64,000 nucleotides of DNA from Bacillota bacterium (GTDB lineage Bacteria > Bacillota > Sulfobacillia > Sulfobacillales > Sulfobacillaceae), in the NCBI GenBank assembly GCA_021797825.1, contig JAJZZA010000001.1, positions 42,569-106,568 on the forward strand. The letters run 5' to 3'. A program made the position numbers and the translations under genes. Shown here one piece after another: positions 33,717-43,014 of the stretch. The notes under the pieces were generated by a model. The model searched no databases. It was not told where the DNA came from and saw only the letters and a program-made list of their open reading frames with translations. Positions within the stretch are counted from its first letter, which is position 1; every line of letters begins with the position of its first letter.

Positions 33717-34247
33717 ATGGCGCGCACTCAACGGGAATCCGATGACAAGCGGGGGTCGGAATATAAAGAGAAAGTGGTGGCCATCAACCGGGTCGCCAAG
33801 GTCGTCAAAGGCGGTCGCCGCTTTAGCTTCAGTGCGCTGGTGGTGGTTGGCGACGAAAATGGCAAAGTCGGGGTCGGTATGGGCAAAGCGTCGGAAATTC
33901 CTGAGGCCATCCGCAAGGGCATCGAGGACGCCAAGAAGCACATGGTCACCATCTCCCGCCGCGGAACCACGATTCCGCATCAGGTGACAGGCATTTTTGG
34001 AGCGGGCCGCGTGCTCTTAAAGCCGGCCGGACCCGGTACCGGCGTGATTGCCGGCGGTCCGGTGCGCGCGGTATTGGAGGCGGCGGGCGTGCGCGACGTG
34101 CTGACCAAGTCGCTGGGCACCACCAACCCCAACAACGTGGTGGCGGCGACCATGCAAGGGCTTTTGCAGCTGCGCGACGCGGAGGCGATTGCGAAATTGC
34201 GCGGCCGCACGGTGCAAGAAGTCATAGGGGGAGCACGGCATGGCTAA
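33717..34247 (+). CDS. rpsE: 30S ribosomal protein S5
   Basis: Accuracy-related 30S protein, 176 residues, with the double-stranded-RNA-binding segment [40 protein letters not shown] and [23 protein letters not shown] 33717 after GAGGGGGACAGC. Overlaps rpmD by 8 bases. Confidence 0.97.
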   Translation: MARTQRESDDKRGSEYKEKVVAINRVAKVVKGGRRFSFSALVVVGDENGKVGVGMGKASEIPEAIRKGIEDAKKHMVTISRRGTTIPHQVTGIFGAGRVLLKPAGPGTGVIAGGPVRAVLEAAGVRDVLTKSLGTTNPNNVVAATMQGLLQLRDAEAIAKLRGRTVQEVIGGARHG

Positions 34248-34440
34248 ACTGCGGATTACTCTGGTGAAGAGTCCCATTGGCTACGCCCGGGACCAAAAAG
34301 AGACGGTTACGCGGCTGGGGCTCGGCAAAATGTGGCGCACCGTGGAACATGGGGACACCCCGGCCGTCCGCGGAATGGTTCACAAAGTCCGCCATCTGGT
34401 GCGCGTTGATGAAGTCGAGGAGGAGGCGACCACCGAATGA
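34240..34440 (+). CDS. rpmD: 50S ribosomal protein L30
   Basis: 66 residues: [20 protein letters not shown] and [19 protein letters not shown] match the family, with an acidic C-terminal tail ([11 protein letters not shown]). The short bacterial form. Start inside the end of rpsE, with AGGGGGAGCACGGC as ribosome binding site; ATGA overlap with rplO. Confidence 0.96.
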   Translation: MAKLRITLVKSPIGYARDQKETVTRLGLGKMWRTVEHGDTPAVRGMVHKVRHLVRVDEVEEEATTE

Positions 34441-34874
34441 GGTTGCATGAATTGAAACCGACGCCGGGATCGCATCAGCGCAAGACCCGGCGGGGACGCG
34501 GACTGGGCTCGGGATTGGGAAAAACCGCGGGGCGGGGCCATAAGGGACAAAAGGCGCGCGCCGGCGGAACCATCCGCCCCGGCTTCGAGGGCGGCCAGAT
34601 GCCGTTGCAGCGGCGCCTGCCCAAGCGCGGCTTTACCAATCCGTTTCGGGTGGAATATGAGGTCGTCAATATCGGCGACCTGACCATCTTTGAGCCCGGA
34701 ACGGTGGTGACCATCGCCATGTTAAAAGCCCACCGCCTGGTTCGCCGGGATTTGCCGGTGAAGATTCTTGGCGACGGGGATTTGGATCGGGCGCTGGTGG
34801 TGCAAGCCAATCGATTTTCTAAATCAGCGAAGGAGAAGCTGCAGGCTGTATCCGGACGAGCCGAGGAGGTGTAG
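34437..34874 (+). CDS. rplO: 50S ribosomal protein L15
   Basis: Late-assembly 50S protein, 145 residues: [20 protein letters not shown], the glycine/arginine-rich segment [20 protein letters not shown], and [23 protein letters not shown] overlap with rpmD; secY starts 2 bases after its stop. Confidence 0.97.
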   Translation: MRLHELKPTPGSHQRKTRRGRGLGSGLGKTAGRGHKGQKARAGGTIRPGFEGGQMPLQRRLPKRGFTNPFRVEYEVVNIGDLTIFEPGTVVTIAMLKAHRLVRRDLPVKILGDGDLDRALVVQANRFSKSAKEKLQAVSGRAEEV

Positions 34875-34876
34875 TC

Positions 34877-36169
34877 GTGGCGCAAAATGTCATGAGTGCG
34901 TTCCGGGCCTCCGATTTGAGTCGGCGGATTGGGTTTTCGCTGCTCATGCTGCTGGTCTTTCGGCTCGGTGCCCACATTCCCATTCCGGGAGTCAACCCGA
35001 ATGTCATCCAGAGCCTGTTTCTCCACGGCGCCAGCATTTTCGCCCTGCTTAACTTGTTTTCCGGAGGCGCTACCGCGACGTTGTCCATTTTTGCGCTCAG
35101 CATCATTCCGTACATCAACGCCAGCATTATTATGCAGTTGATGACGGTGGTCATTCCGCAAGTGGAGGAATGGCAAAAGGAAGGCCAAGAGGGACAGAAG
35201 AAGATGACCCAAGTCACCCGCTGGCTGGCGCTGGGGCTGGGGTTGTTGCAGTCGCTCGGCATTTCGTACTATTTGTATAACTACTCGAACAATGGCCAGT
35301 CGGTGTACCTGCATCACACCATCGGGTCGATTCTGCTGACCACGGTGATGCTGCTCAGCGGATCGATTTTTCTGATGTGGGTGGGCGAGCAGATTACGGA
35401 GCGGGGGGTCGGGAACGGGATCTCGCTGCTGGTGTTTTTCGGTATTGTCTCGCGGATTCCCTTCGGGACGCAGCAAATGGTCCGCTACCTGACGGCCGGA
35501 GTCATCAGCTGGCCCAAACTCATCATCTTTCTGGTGATTGCGCTGGTGATTATCGCTGCGGTGGTGTGGGTCAACGAAGGCCAAAGGAAAGTCCCGGTGC
35601 AGTATCCCAAGCGCATGGTGGGCCGCAAGCTGTATCAGGGAGGAACCTCCCATATTCCCATCCGGGTCAACCAGGCCGGGGTGATTCCCGTCATCTTCGC
35701 CATCTCGCTGTTGATCTTGCCCTACACGATCGGCACCTTTTTCAAGGGGGCGTGGGTGACGACCATGCAGCGGTATTTCGGATTCACCTCGCCGATTTAC
35801 ATTGCTTTGGAGTTTCTGCTGGTGGTGGTCTTCACCTTCTTCTATACCCAGGTGGTCTTTAAGGTGGAGGATGTGGCCGACAACCTCAAAAAAGCCGGCG
35901 GGAACATTCCGGGAATTCGTCCGGGCCGGCCCACCGCCGAGTATCTGGCGCGGGTGAGTGGGCGGCTGACGCTGGTCGGAGCGGTCTTTCTGGGCTTGGT
36001 GGCGGTAATCCCGAGCTTCGTGACCATGGGGATGGGGGTCAACGGACTCTATTTTGGCGGCACCTCGCTGCTGATTATCGTCGGGGTGGCGCTCGACACG
36101 CTCAAACAGATGCAGGCCCAAATGCTCACGCAAAACTACCAAGGCTTCATGAAGACCAAGCGCTCATGA
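34877..36169 (+). CDS. secY: Protein translocase subunit SecY
   Basis: Channel-forming subunit of the Sec translocon in the plasma membrane. 430 residues with ten predicted membrane segments; conserved features include RLGAHIPIPGVN, NASIIMQLMTVV in TM2, GERGVGNG-type loop (EQITERGVGNGISLLVF) and the plug/cytosolic-loop PGIRPGRPTAEYL. GTG start at 34877 after GAGGAGGTGTAG. It lies between rplO and adk, its classic place. The last bases (TGACGGG) overlap an ATG that could begin adk, but the better adk start is further in. Confidence 0.97.
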   Translation: MAQNVMSAFRASDLSRRIGFSLLMLLVFRLGAHIPIPGVNPNVIQSLFLHGASIFALLNLFSGGATATLSIFALSIIPYINASIIMQLMTVVIPQVEEWQKEGQEGQKKMTQVTRWLALGLGLLQSLGISYYLYNYSNNGQSVYLHHTIGSILLTTVMLLSGSIFLMWVGEQITERGVGNGISLLVFFGIVSRIPFGTQQMVRYLTAGVISWPKLIIFLVIALVIIAAVVWVNEGQRKVPVQYPKRMVGRKLYQGGTSHIPIRVNQAGVIPVIFAISLLILPYTIGTFFKGAWVTTMQRYFGFTSPIYIALEFLLVVVFTFFYTQVVFKVEDVADNLKKAGGNIPGIRPGRPTAEYLARVSGRLTLVGAVFLGLVAVIPSFVTMGMGVNGLYFGGTSLLIIVGVALDTLKQMQAQMLTQNYQGFMKTKRS

Positions 36170-36204
36170 CGGGACACAGCCAGGCAAAGGAGGCCGGCAT
36201 TTTC

Positions 36205-36858
36205 GTGAGACTGGTGTTGTTGGGGGCGCCTGGCGCCGGCAAAGGGACACAGGCCGCGGCACTCGCCGCTCATTACCGGATTCCGCATATCTCGACCGGC
36301 GATATTTTCCGCCAAAACCTCAGTCAGGGAACGCGCCTCGGCCTGATGGCGCGGGGCTATATGGATCAGGGGCTGCTGGTGCCGGACAATGTCACCGAGG
36401 CCATGGTGGCTGACCGCCTCCGGGAAGCCGACGCGCTGGCCGGCTTTGTGCTGGACGGGTTTCCCCGCACCTTGCCGCAGGCCGACGCGCTTGAGCAGAT
36501 GCTGGCGGGATGGCAGGCGGAACTTACCGCAGCGGTGTTGCTGGCGGTTTCCGCAGAGCGGCTGGTGGCGCGTCTGACCGCCCGCCGGGTATGCCCACAA
36601 TGCGGTGCCACCTATCACCTGGCGTTTCATCCCCCGCAAACCGCAGGGGTGTGTGACCGTTGCGGAGCGGCTTTGGTGCAGCGCGACGACGATGCGGCGC
36701 CAACCGTGCGCACCCGGATCAGTGTCTACGAAGAGCAAACCGCCCCGCTCATCACCTTTTACCGGGCGCGGTCGCTGTTGCAAGAGGTGAACGGGGAGCA
36801 GCCGGTCGACGTGGTGACCGCGACGGTGATCGCGCGGTTGGGCGGGGCGCGGCCATGA
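36205..36858 (+). CDS. adk: Adenylate kinase (zinc-lid form)
   Basis: Interconverts ATP + AMP and 2 ADP. 217 residues: P-loop VLLGAPGAGKGTQA, AMP site HISTGDIFR, FVLDGFPRTLPQADAL and LID zinc site CPQC/CDRC. GTG 36205 follows AAAGGAGG (36186-36193) and gives the usual MRLVLLG start. An alternative ATG at 36166 overlapping the secY stop would add 13 residues. ATGA overlap with map. Confidence 0.95.
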   Translation: MRLVLLGAPGAGKGTQAAALAAHYRIPHISTGDIFRQNLSQGTRLGLMARGYMDQGLLVPDNVTEAMVADRLREADALAGFVLDGFPRTLPQADALEQMLAGWQAELTAAVLLAVSAERLVARLTARRVCPQCGATYHLAFHPPQTAGVCDRCGAALVQRDDDAAPTVRTRISVYEEQTAPLITFYRARSLLQEVNGEQPVDVVTATVIARLGGARP

Positions 36859-37610
36859 TTGAATTGAAAAGCGACCGGGATCGGGAAAAAATGCGGGCGG
36901 CGGGCCGCGTGGTGGCCGAGGTGCTGCAGATTTTGACGCGGTATGTGCGGCCGGGCATCACCACCGGCGACCTGGATCCGGTCGCGGACCGTGAAATCCG
37001 CGCGCGCGGCGGCATCCCGGTCTTTAAGGGCTACCACGGCTATCCCGCCAGCGTCTGCGTCTCCGTCAACGATCAGGTGGTGCACGGCATTCCGGGGCCC
37101 AGGGTCCTTAAACCCGCCGATCTCGTGAGCATCGATCTGGGGGCGGTGGTCGAGGGATTTGTGGGCGACGCGGCCGTGTCGCTGTTTGTCGGCGAGCCGC
37201 CGAGTCCACAAGCGGCCGAGTTGCTGCGGGTGACGGAACAATCCCTCTACCGTGGCATTGCCGCAGCGCAGGTGGGAGGACGGCTGGGCGACATTTCGGC
37301 GGCGGTGCAGGACTATGTGGAGAGTCACGGCTTTTCCGTGGTGCGGGAATTTGTGGGTCACGGAATCGGTCGCGAAATGCATGAGGAGCCGCAAGTGCCC
37401 AATTACGGCGTCCGCGGCCGCGGATTGTTGCTGAAAAGCGGTCTGGCGCTGGCCATTGAGCCGATGATCAATCTGGGCGGCTGCGAGGTGAATGTGTTGC
37501 CCGACGGGTGGACCGTGGTAACGCGCGATGGCAGCTTATCGGCTCATTTCGAGCATACCATTGTGCTGGGGGCGGAGGGTCCGGAAATTATGACTGTGCT
37601 CGAAGCATGA
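36855..37610 (+). CDS. map: Methionine aminopeptidase, type I
   Basis: Removes the initiator methionine from nascent proteins. 251 residues of the pita-bread fold with the metal ligands in SIDLGAVVEGFVGDAAVS, GHGIGREMHEEP and LALAIEPMINLGG, then HFEHTIVLG. Translationally coupled to adk by ATGA; the frame is open upstream only as a shadow of adk. The 156 bases after it contain no gene. Confidence 0.97.
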   Translation: MIELKSDRDREKMRAAGRVVAEVLQILTRYVRPGITTGDLDPVADREIRARGGIPVFKGYHGYPASVCVSVNDQVVHGIPGPRVLKPADLVSIDLGAVVEGFVGDAAVSLFVGEPPSPQAAELLRVTEQSLYRGIAAAQVGGRLGDISAAVQDYVESHGFSVVREFVGHGIGREMHEEPQVPNYGVRGRGLLLKSGLALAIEPMINLGGCEVNVLPDGWTVVTRDGSLSAHFEHTIVLGAEGPEIMTVLEA

Positions 37611-37766
37611 AATCGGGTAAAATAGATCGGATAGTGCTGGAGTTTGCGCCGGTAATTGCTGGGAATCTTAAGCGGTGGGGGTCGCACTCCCGCAGATATG
37701 ACGCTCGGGCCGATGCCACCCCGCCAGGCCGATGGGGCGGGGGACACCAGTTCAGGGAAGGGGGGG

Positions 37767-37991
37767 ATGAGTTTGGCCAAAGAGGACGCGATCGAAGTCG
37801 AGGGAACGGTGATTGAACCCTTGCCAAATGCCATGTTTCGGGTAGAATTACCGAACGGACATAAGGTTCTGGCCCATGTTTCCGGCAAGATTCGGATGCA
37901 TTTTATTAAGATACTGCCCGGAGACAAGGTCACGGTTCAATTGTCGCCATACGACCTGACCCGCGGTCGCATTACGTACCGCTACAAATAA
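37767..37991 (+). CDS. infA: Translation initiation factor IF-1
   Basis: Binds the 30S A site during initiation. OB-fold protein with [40 protein letters not shown] and [15 protein letters not shown] 37767 gives 74 residues. TTG 37773 would give the usual 72-residue MAKEDAIE form and has better spacing from the GGGAAGGGGGG ribosome binding site, so it may be the true start. Upstream, 37611-37766 has a TAAAAT (37618-37623) but no matching -35. Confidence 0.95.
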   Translation: MSLAKEDAIEVEGTVIEPLPNAMFRVELPNGHKVLAHVSGKIRMHFIKILPGDKVTVQLSPYDLTRGRITYRYK

Positions 37992-38047
37992 GCCGGGGCG
38001 CCGCTCGGCCAGCCCGCGCCGGTCGGTAAGAGGGAGGAGGGGACGGG

Positions 38048-38161
38048 ATGAAAGTACGTGCGTCCGTCAAGCCCATTTGTGAAAAGTGCAAAGTCATCAA
38101 GCGTCACGGACGCGTGATGGTGCTTTGCGAGAATCCGAAGCACAAGCAGGCCCAAGGCTAA
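38048..38161 (+). CDS. rpmJ: 50S ribosomal protein L36 (zinc form)
   Basis: 37-residue protein: [19 protein letters not shown], then [17 protein letters not shown]. The three Cys and one His (CEKC...C...H) are the zinc site of the C+ form. Ribosome binding site GAGGAGGGGACGGG. It sits in the conserved order infA-rpmJ-rpsM-rpsK-rpsD-rpoA-rplQ. Confidence 0.97.
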   Translation: MKVRASVKPICEKCKVIKRHGRVMVLCENPKHKQAQG

Positions 38162-38290
38162 GGCGGCCGCCGCCGGGGCGGGAGCTGAACCGCGCCGGGT
38201 GAGGGCAAGCCGGCATGGGTGCGATGGGGACATTCTGTCAGGCGCGGCCAAGCGGCCGTGCCGCGACGACCAAGAAACGGAGGAAGCTGC

Positions 38291-38662
38291 GTGGCTCGTA
38301 TTGCAGGGATTGACCTACCGCGGGATAAGCGGGTGGAAGCGGCGCTGCCCTACATCTACGGAATCGGGTGGCCGGCGTCGCGCCGGATTTTGTCCGAAAC
38401 CCAAGTCGATCCGGATACCCGGGTGCGGGATTTGACGGAGGAGCAAGTTGCGCGCATTCGGGAAGTGATAGATCGGGACTTCCGGGTGGAAGGGGATTTG
38501 CGCCGCGAAGTGCAGATGAACATTAAACGCCTGGTGGACATCGGCTCGTATCGGGGCTTGCGCCACCGCCGGGGTTTGCCGGTGCGGGGCCAGCGGACCA
38601 AGACCAATGCGCGCACCCGCAAGGGACCGCGCCGGACAGTCGGAGCCAAACGGAAAAAATAG
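38291..38662 (+). CDS. rpsM: 30S ribosomal protein S13
   Basis: 30S head protein at the subunit interface, 123 residues: [34 protein letters not shown], and the signature [23 protein letters not shown] 38291 with GGAGGAAGC upstream. The 129 bases between rpmJ and rpsM hold no gene. Confidence 0.97.
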   Translation: MARIAGIDLPRDKRVEAALPYIYGIGWPASRRILSETQVDPDTRVRDLTEEQVARIREVIDRDFRVEGDLRREVQMNIKRLVDIGSYRGLRHRRGLPVRGQRTKTNARTRKGPRRTVGAKRKK

Positions 38663-38717
38663 ATACCATCGCAGCCGGTAAAGACCGGTCGCCACAACGA
38701 GGAGGGGTTACCGCCAA

Positions 38718-39110
38718 ATGCCACCGCGCCGTACAACCAGAACCAAGCGTCGCGATCGCCGTCATGTCGATCGCGGAACCGCGCACATTCGGTCCACGTT
38801 TAACAATACCATCGTGACGATTACCGACACCCAGGGCAACACCTTGTCTTGGGCGTCATCCGGCCAGGCGGGCTTCAAAGGGTCGCGCAAGAGCACGCCG
38901 TTTGCCGCGCAGTTGGCCGCCGAAACAGCTGCCAAGGGTGCCATGGAATACGGTCTCAAAGAGGTGGAAGTGCTGGTCAAAGGTCCGGGTTCGGGCCGTG
39001 AAGCGGCCATTCGGTCGCTGCAGGCGGCAGGTCTCGAAGTCAGCATGATTAAAGATGTTACGCCCATCCCGCATAACGGCTGCCGGCCCCCCAAGCGGCG
39101 GCGGGTGTAA
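38718..39110 (+). CDS. rpsK: 30S ribosomal protein S11
   Basis: Platform protein next to the Shine-Dalgarno helix, 130 residues: [60 protein letters not shown] and [15 protein letters not shown]. Ribosome binding site GAGGAGGGG. Confidence 0.98.
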   Translation: MPPRRTTRTKRRDRRHVDRGTAHIRSTFNNTIVTITDTQGNTLSWASSGQAGFKGSRKSTPFAAQLAAETAAKGAMEYGLKEVEVLVKGPGSGREAAIRSLQAAGLEVSMIKDVTPIPHNGCRPPKRRRV

Positions 39111-39135
39111 TTGACAGAAAGGAAGGAGGCGCACA

Positions 39136-39759
39136 GTGGCACGATACACAGGACCCGTTTGCAAACTTTGCCGACGGGAGGGCACCAAATTGTATTTGAA
39201 GGGTGAAAAGTGCTTTACCGACAAATGTGCAATCGCCCGGAGGGCGTACCCCCCGGGACAGCACGGGCAGGGGCGCCGTAAACTTTCTGAGTACGGGGTA
39301 CAGCTGCGTGAGAAGCAGAAAGCCCGTCGGACGTACGGAGTGATGGAAGGGCAGTTCGCCCGTTACTTCGGGAAAGCGTCGACGAAAAAAGGCGTCACCG
39401 GTGAACTTTTGCTTCAGCTATTGGAGCGTCGTTTGGACAACGTGGTATACCGGATGGGGTTGGCTTCGTCCCGGGCGGAAGCCCGGCAGCTCGTGCGCCA
39501 TAACCATTTTCAGGTTAATGGCCGTCGGGTCAACATCCCATCATTCTCCGTTAAACCCGGTGATGTGGTTGCGGTTCGGGAGACCAGCCGGCCGCGGCCT
39601 CGATTCAAGGCGATGGCCGAGTCGCCGTCGCGGATGGTTCCGGCCTGGCTGCAAGTCGATATGGAGCGCCTCAGCGGGACCGCTCTGCGTCTTCCCACCC
39701 GGGAAGAGATTGATGCGCCGGTGCAAGAGCAGCTTATCGTCGAATTTTATTCGCGGTAG
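39136..39759 (+). CDS. rpsD: 30S ribosomal protein S4 (zinc form)
   Basis: Assembly-initiator 16S binder, 207 residues. Start [19 protein letters not shown]; the cysteines of CKLC plus C-x5-C ([12 protein letters not shown]) form the C+ zinc site. [20 protein letters not shown] and the S4 RNA-binding domain [20 protein letters not shown] follow. GTG start after AAGGAGGCGCACA. Confidence 0.97.
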   Translation: MARYTGPVCKLCRREGTKLYLKGEKCFTDKCAIARRAYPPGQHGQGRRKLSEYGVQLREKQKARRTYGVMEGQFARYFGKASTKKGVTGELLLQLLERRLDNVVYRMGLASSRAEARQLVRHNHFQVNGRRVNIPSFSVKPGDVVAVRETSRPRPRFKAMAESPSRMVPAWLQVDMERLSGTALRLPTREEIDAPVQEQLIVEFYSR

Positions 39760-39822
39760 GCAGGTCAGGGGAAATCGTGGGATCCGAAAGGGGGCGACGG
39801 CCTGCCGACGCGGGCCAAGTGC

Positions 39823-40770
39823 ATGACCGAAATTGAGAAGCCGGAGATTCGGCGGGTGGATGAGGGACAGGAACCCAAATACGGGCAATTTGTGGTTGAA
39901 CCGTTAGACCGAGGGTACGGCATCACGCTGGGGAATTCCCTCAGACGAATTCTGCTGTCATCGTTGCCGGGGACCGCGGTGACCTCGGTGCGGATCGACG
40001 GGGTTCTGCACGAGTTTTCAGTCGTTCCCGGGGTCCTCGAGGATACCGCCGACATCATCTTGAATTTGAAGCGCTTGTCGCTGCGCCTGTGGGGAGACGA
40101 GCCGCGGGCCGTACGCATCGACAAGGAAGGTCCGTGCGAGGTCACCGCCGGCGATATTCAGGCCGATGCCGATATCGACATCCTGGAACCGGCTCAGCAC
40201 ATCGCCTATGTGGATGAGGGCGGCCGTTTGACCATGGAACTGATGATCGAGAGCGGGCACGGATACGTGCCGGCAGAAAAAAACAAGCGGCCCGACCAGG
40301 CGATTGGGGTGATTCCCATCGACTCGATTTTTAGCCCGGTGCAAAAGGTCAACTGGCGGGTCGAGGACACGCGGCGCGGCCACATTACCGACTACGACCG
40401 GTTGACGGTGGAAGTGTGGACCAACGGCTCGCTGACACCCGAGGAGTCGATTTCCGCCGGGGCCAGGAAGTTGGCCGCCCACATGCGGCTCTTTATGAAT
40501 CTGACCGATGAGGTGTCGGGGGATGACATCGGGATAGAACGTGAAGAGGACAAACGCGACCGCCTGCTGGAAATGCCGATTGAGGAACTGGATCTGTCGG
40601 TGCGGTCGTTTAATTGCCTCAAGCGGGCGGGGATTAATACCGTGGGGGAACTGACCGCCAAATCGGACGATGATATGATGAAAGTGCGCAATCTCGGCAA
40701 GAAGTCGTTGGAAGAAGTGCGGGAAAAACTGGTGAACCTTGGTCTGGGCCTTAAGCCGTCGGAAGAATAG
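39823..40770 (+). CDS. rpoA: RNA polymerase alpha subunit
   Basis: Scaffold and activator-contact subunit, 315 residues. The N-terminal dimerisation domain has [20 protein letters not shown] and [15 protein letters not shown]; a linker ([14 protein letters not shown]) leads to a C-terminal domain with [20 protein letters not shown] and [20 protein letters not shown] 39823; 63-base gap after rpsD with GGGGGCGACGG upstream as a modest ribosome binding site. Confidence 0.98.
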   Translation: MTEIEKPEIRRVDEGQEPKYGQFVVEPLDRGYGITLGNSLRRILLSSLPGTAVTSVRIDGVLHEFSVVPGVLEDTADIILNLKRLSLRLWGDEPRAVRIDKEGPCEVTAGDIQADADIDILEPAQHIAYVDEGGRLTMELMIESGHGYVPAEKNKRPDQAIGVIPIDSIFSPVQKVNWRVEDTRRGHITDYDRLTVEVWTNGSLTPEESISAGARKLAAHMRLFMNLTDEVSGDDIGIEREEDKRDRLLEMPIEELDLSVRSFNCLKRAGINTVGELTAKSDDDMMKVRNLGKKSLEEVREKLVNLGLGLKPSEE

Positions 40771-40794
40771 GCCGAGCAATACGGGGAGGATACA

Positions 40795-41139
40795 ATGGCT
40801 GGACATCGCAAACTGGGCCGCAATGGCGGACATCGGCGGGCAATGATGCGCAACCTGGTGACGTCATTCTTGCGTGAAGAACGAATTGAAACCACCCTGA
40901 CGCGAGCCCGCGAAGTCAACCGCGTGGCCGAGCACATGATTACGCTGGGCAAGCAGGGCGACTTGGCGTCTCGTCGTCAGGCCTTGGCATACATTTGGGA
41001 TGAGGACGTGGTGACCAAAGTGTTCGCAACCCTGGCCCCCCGGTTTGTGAACCGGACGGGCGGGTACACGCGGGTTGTGCGCACCGGATTCCGCCGGGGG
41101 GATGCCGCCCCCATGGCCATTCTTGAGATCTTGCCGTAA
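40795..41139 (+). CDS. rplQ: 50S ribosomal protein L17
   Basis: Tunnel-exit-region protein, 114 residues: [40 protein letters not shown] and [20 protein letters not shown]. Ribosome binding site GGGGAGGATACA. Last gene of the long ribosomal transcript, followed by a T-tailed terminator. Confidence 0.98.
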   Translation: MAGHRKLGRNGGHRRAMMRNLVTSFLREERIETTLTRAREVNRVAEHMITLGKQGDLASRRQALAYIWDEDVVTKVFATLAPRFVNRTGGYTRVVRTGFRRGDAAPMAILEILP

Positions 41140-41151
41140 GTCAGGAATGTG

Positions 41152-41196
41152 ACGCACTGGCCGCCCCGTTCGTCCCGGGGGGTTGGTGCGTTTTTT
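41152..41196 (+). terminator. Intrinsic terminator after rplQ
   Basis: ACGCAC (41152-41157) pairs with GTGCGT (41186-41191), extended inward by GGCC/GGTT and CCCCG/CGGGG pairing. The T-run (41191-41196) follows directly. It closes the ribosomal block; truA starts 17 bases after it, so read-through probably supplies truA. Confidence 0.8.
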
Positions 41197-41212
41197 GTCG
41201 GGGAGGATGGAT

Positions 41213-41968
41213 ATGGACCGGGCGGTGCGGCTCACCGTCAGTTATGACGGGACCGGCTATTCGGGGTGGCAGAGCCAAGGCCGCCGGCTAGAGACGGTGC
41301 AGGGGGTATTGCAAGACCATTTGACGGGACTCTGCGGGCCAGGCCGCTTGCTGGGGGCCAGTCGCACGGACGCCGGGGTTCATGCCGATGGTCAGGTGGC
41401 GGTCTGGCGAGGACCCTGCCCCGTCCCGCTCGAGCGGCTGGCGGTGGTGGTCAATCGCCGCTTGCCGGCGTCAATCCGGGTCCGCGATCCGGGCTGGGTT
41501 TCCGTGCGCTGGGACCCCGGACGGGAGGCGACAGCCAAGCAATACAGCTATCGGCTGTGGCGAGGACCGTCGCCGTGTCCTCCTTGGTGGGCGCGTTATA
41601 CTTACGAGAGCGGGCTTGCGCCCGACTGGCGCGTGTTGCAAGAGGCGGCGGCACTCTTCTTGGGCGCGCACGATTTTTGGGCTTTTCGGTCCGAGGGATC
41701 GTCGGCCAAAACCACCGAACGGCGGGTTTTGGCCAGCCGATGGCAGGCCGAGGCCGGCGGTCGCATTTGGCGTTACCAGGTTGTGGCCGACGGATTTTTG
41801 TACCATATGGTGAGGATTATGGTAGGGAGCATGCTGGCGGCCGCCGCCACCGCCACGGTCGAGCCGATTCGGCGTGCGCTCGCGGGGCCGGGCACGACAA
41901 AAATGGGTCCGTTGGCACCGGCCCAGGGACTGATGCTGGACTGGATCGCGTACCGCGAGGAGGGGTAG
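41213..41968 (+). CDS. truA: tRNA pseudouridine(38-40) synthase TruA
   Basis: Converts uridines 38-40 of tRNA to pseudouridine. 251 residues with LTVSYDGTGYSGWQSQG at the start, the catalytic motif GASRTDAGVHADGQVA (Asp53) and DGFLYHMVRIMVGSML. ATG 41213 is 6 bases after GGGGAGG (41200-41206); ATG 41207 overlaps that site. In Bacillus-type chromosomes the order is rplQ-ecfAAT-truA-rplM-rpsI; here the ECF transporter genes are missing and rplM is 17 kb away. Confidence 0.95.
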   Translation: MDRAVRLTVSYDGTGYSGWQSQGRRLETVQGVLQDHLTGLCGPGRLLGASRTDAGVHADGQVAVWRGPCPVPLERLAVVVNRRLPASIRVRDPGWVSVRWDPGREATAKQYSYRLWRGPSPCPPWWARYTYESGLAPDWRVLQEAAALFLGAHDFWAFRSEGSSAKTTERRVLASRWQAEAGGRIWRYQVVADGFLYHMVRIMVGSMLAAAATATVEPIRRALAGPGTTKMGPLAPAQGLMLDWIAYREEG

Positions 41969-41969
41969 G

Positions 41970-42881
41970 ATGTTTCGCGAAGTGGTTCTGGGGTTGGGAA
42001 ACAACGCGGCGGTGTCCGGCGTGCTCAAACAGTACGGGATGCGGCTCGGAGCCTCCCGTTTCGTGGCCGGGCAAACCCTGGCCGAGGCGCTGGCTGTCAG
42101 CCGGGATTTGAACCGGCGCGGCATCAAAGTGACCCTGGATCATTTGGGGGAGTCGGTCACCGAGCCGGCCGCGGCGGCGGCGGCCCGCGACAGTTATCTC
42201 GAGATGCTGCAAGCCCTGCACGGATCGGGCGTCGAGGGCAATGTCTCCCTAAAACCCACCATGTTGGGTCTGGCCCTGGACGCGCAGCTCGCGCGGAGCA
42301 ACATCGGCCAAGTCGTCGACCGGGCGGCCGACCTCAACAATTTTGTGCGCATCGACATGGAGGATTCGCCCTATACCACCGCGACCCTGGATATCTTCCG
42401 GGAATTGTGGGAACGGCATCCGGGGGCGGTCGGAGTGGTGTTGCAAGCCTATCTTTACCGCACACGCGACGACCTGGCGGCCTTGTCCATCCCACCGAAG
42501 AATTTCCGGATTGTCAAAGGGGCCTATCGCGAACCCCCCGATCGGGCTTTTCCCGCCAAACCGGATGTCGACGAGAATTGTTTTGGCTTGGTCGAGCAAT
42601 CGTTGCAGGCCGGAAACTATACGGCCGTGGCAACCCACGACGAAAGCCTGATTGAGCGCGTGGTGAATTGGGTGGAAAGGCAAGGCACTGCGCGCACGCG
42701 CTTCGAATTTCAGATGCTCTATGGGATCAAGCTGCCGCTTTTGGAACAGCTGGCCCGCAACGGGTATACCACCCGCGTCTATGTGCCGTTTGGCCAGGAC
42801 TGGTACGCCTATTTTGTCCGCCGCTTGGCGGAACGGCCCGCCAACCTGCTGTTTTTCGCACGGGCGCTGCTGACGCGGTAA
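41970..42881 (+). CDS. Proline dehydrogenase
   Basis: FAD-dependent oxidation of proline to pyrroline-5-carboxylate, membrane-associated, passing electrons to quinones. The 303 residues are the short monofunctional PutB/Fad-M type: VTLDHLGESV, SLKPTMLGLALD, VRIDMEDSPYTTATLDIF, GVVLQAYLYRTRDDL, RIVKGAYREPP and the substrate-binding C-terminus DWYAYFVRRLAERPAN (the two Arg that grip proline's carboxylate). ATG starts 1 base after the truA stop, using truA's GAGGAGGGG as ribosome binding site. Terminator after it. No P5C dehydrogenase gene is seen nearby. Arginase at the window's right end could feed proline/glutamate metabolism. Confidence 0.93.
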   Translation: MFREVVLGLGNNAAVSGVLKQYGMRLGASRFVAGQTLAEALAVSRDLNRRGIKVTLDHLGESVTEPAAAAAARDSYLEMLQALHGSGVEGNVSLKPTMLGLALDAQLARSNIGQVVDRAADLNNFVRIDMEDSPYTTATLDIFRELWERHPGAVGVVLQAYLYRTRDDLAALSIPPKNFRIVKGAYREPPDRAFPAKPDVDENCFGLVEQSLQAGNYTAVATHDESLIERVVNWVERQGTARTRFEFQMLYGIKLPLLEQLARNGYTTRVYVPFGQDWYAYFVRRLAERPANLLFFARALLTR

Positions 42882-42887
42882 TCGTGG

Positions 42888-42915
42888 CGGCCCCATCCGG
42901 GGCCGTTTTGGTTTT
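42888..42915 (+). terminator. Intrinsic terminator after proline dehydrogenase
   Basis: CGGCCCC (42888-42894) pairs perfectly with GGGGCCG (42899-42905) around ATCC; TTTTGGTTTT follows. Confidence 0.85.
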
Positions 42916-42949
42916 GCGGGGAATCCGGCGATTTTCCCCAGTTATCCGG

Positions 42950-42993
42950 TTTACATCGCGGGATGCGGCGGGTAAAATGGTTAAGTCAGTTAA
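42950..42993 (+). promoter_or_regulatory. Promoter and probable MarR operator of the efflux operon
   Basis: TTTACA (42950-42955), 17-base spacer, TAAAAT (42973-42978). Immediately downstream, over the expected transcription start, is the short inverted repeat TTAA-GTCAG-TTAA (42981-42993). A repressor bound there would block the promoter. The promoter is well supported; the operator role is inferred from position. Confidence 0.65.
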
Positions 42994-43014
42994 TTGTTAT
43001 TGGGGTGTATATTT

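Noticed and set aside
34475..36142. 555-residue minus-strand frame opposite rplO-secY
   Set aside because: Shadow of rplO and secY; charged, His/Gln-rich low-complexity translation without domain motifs.
37611..37766. KOW/L14e-like gene and promoter between map and infA
   Set aside because: Bacillus relatives have a small KOW-domain gene here, but no such frame exists. The TAAAAT at 37618 lacks a -35.
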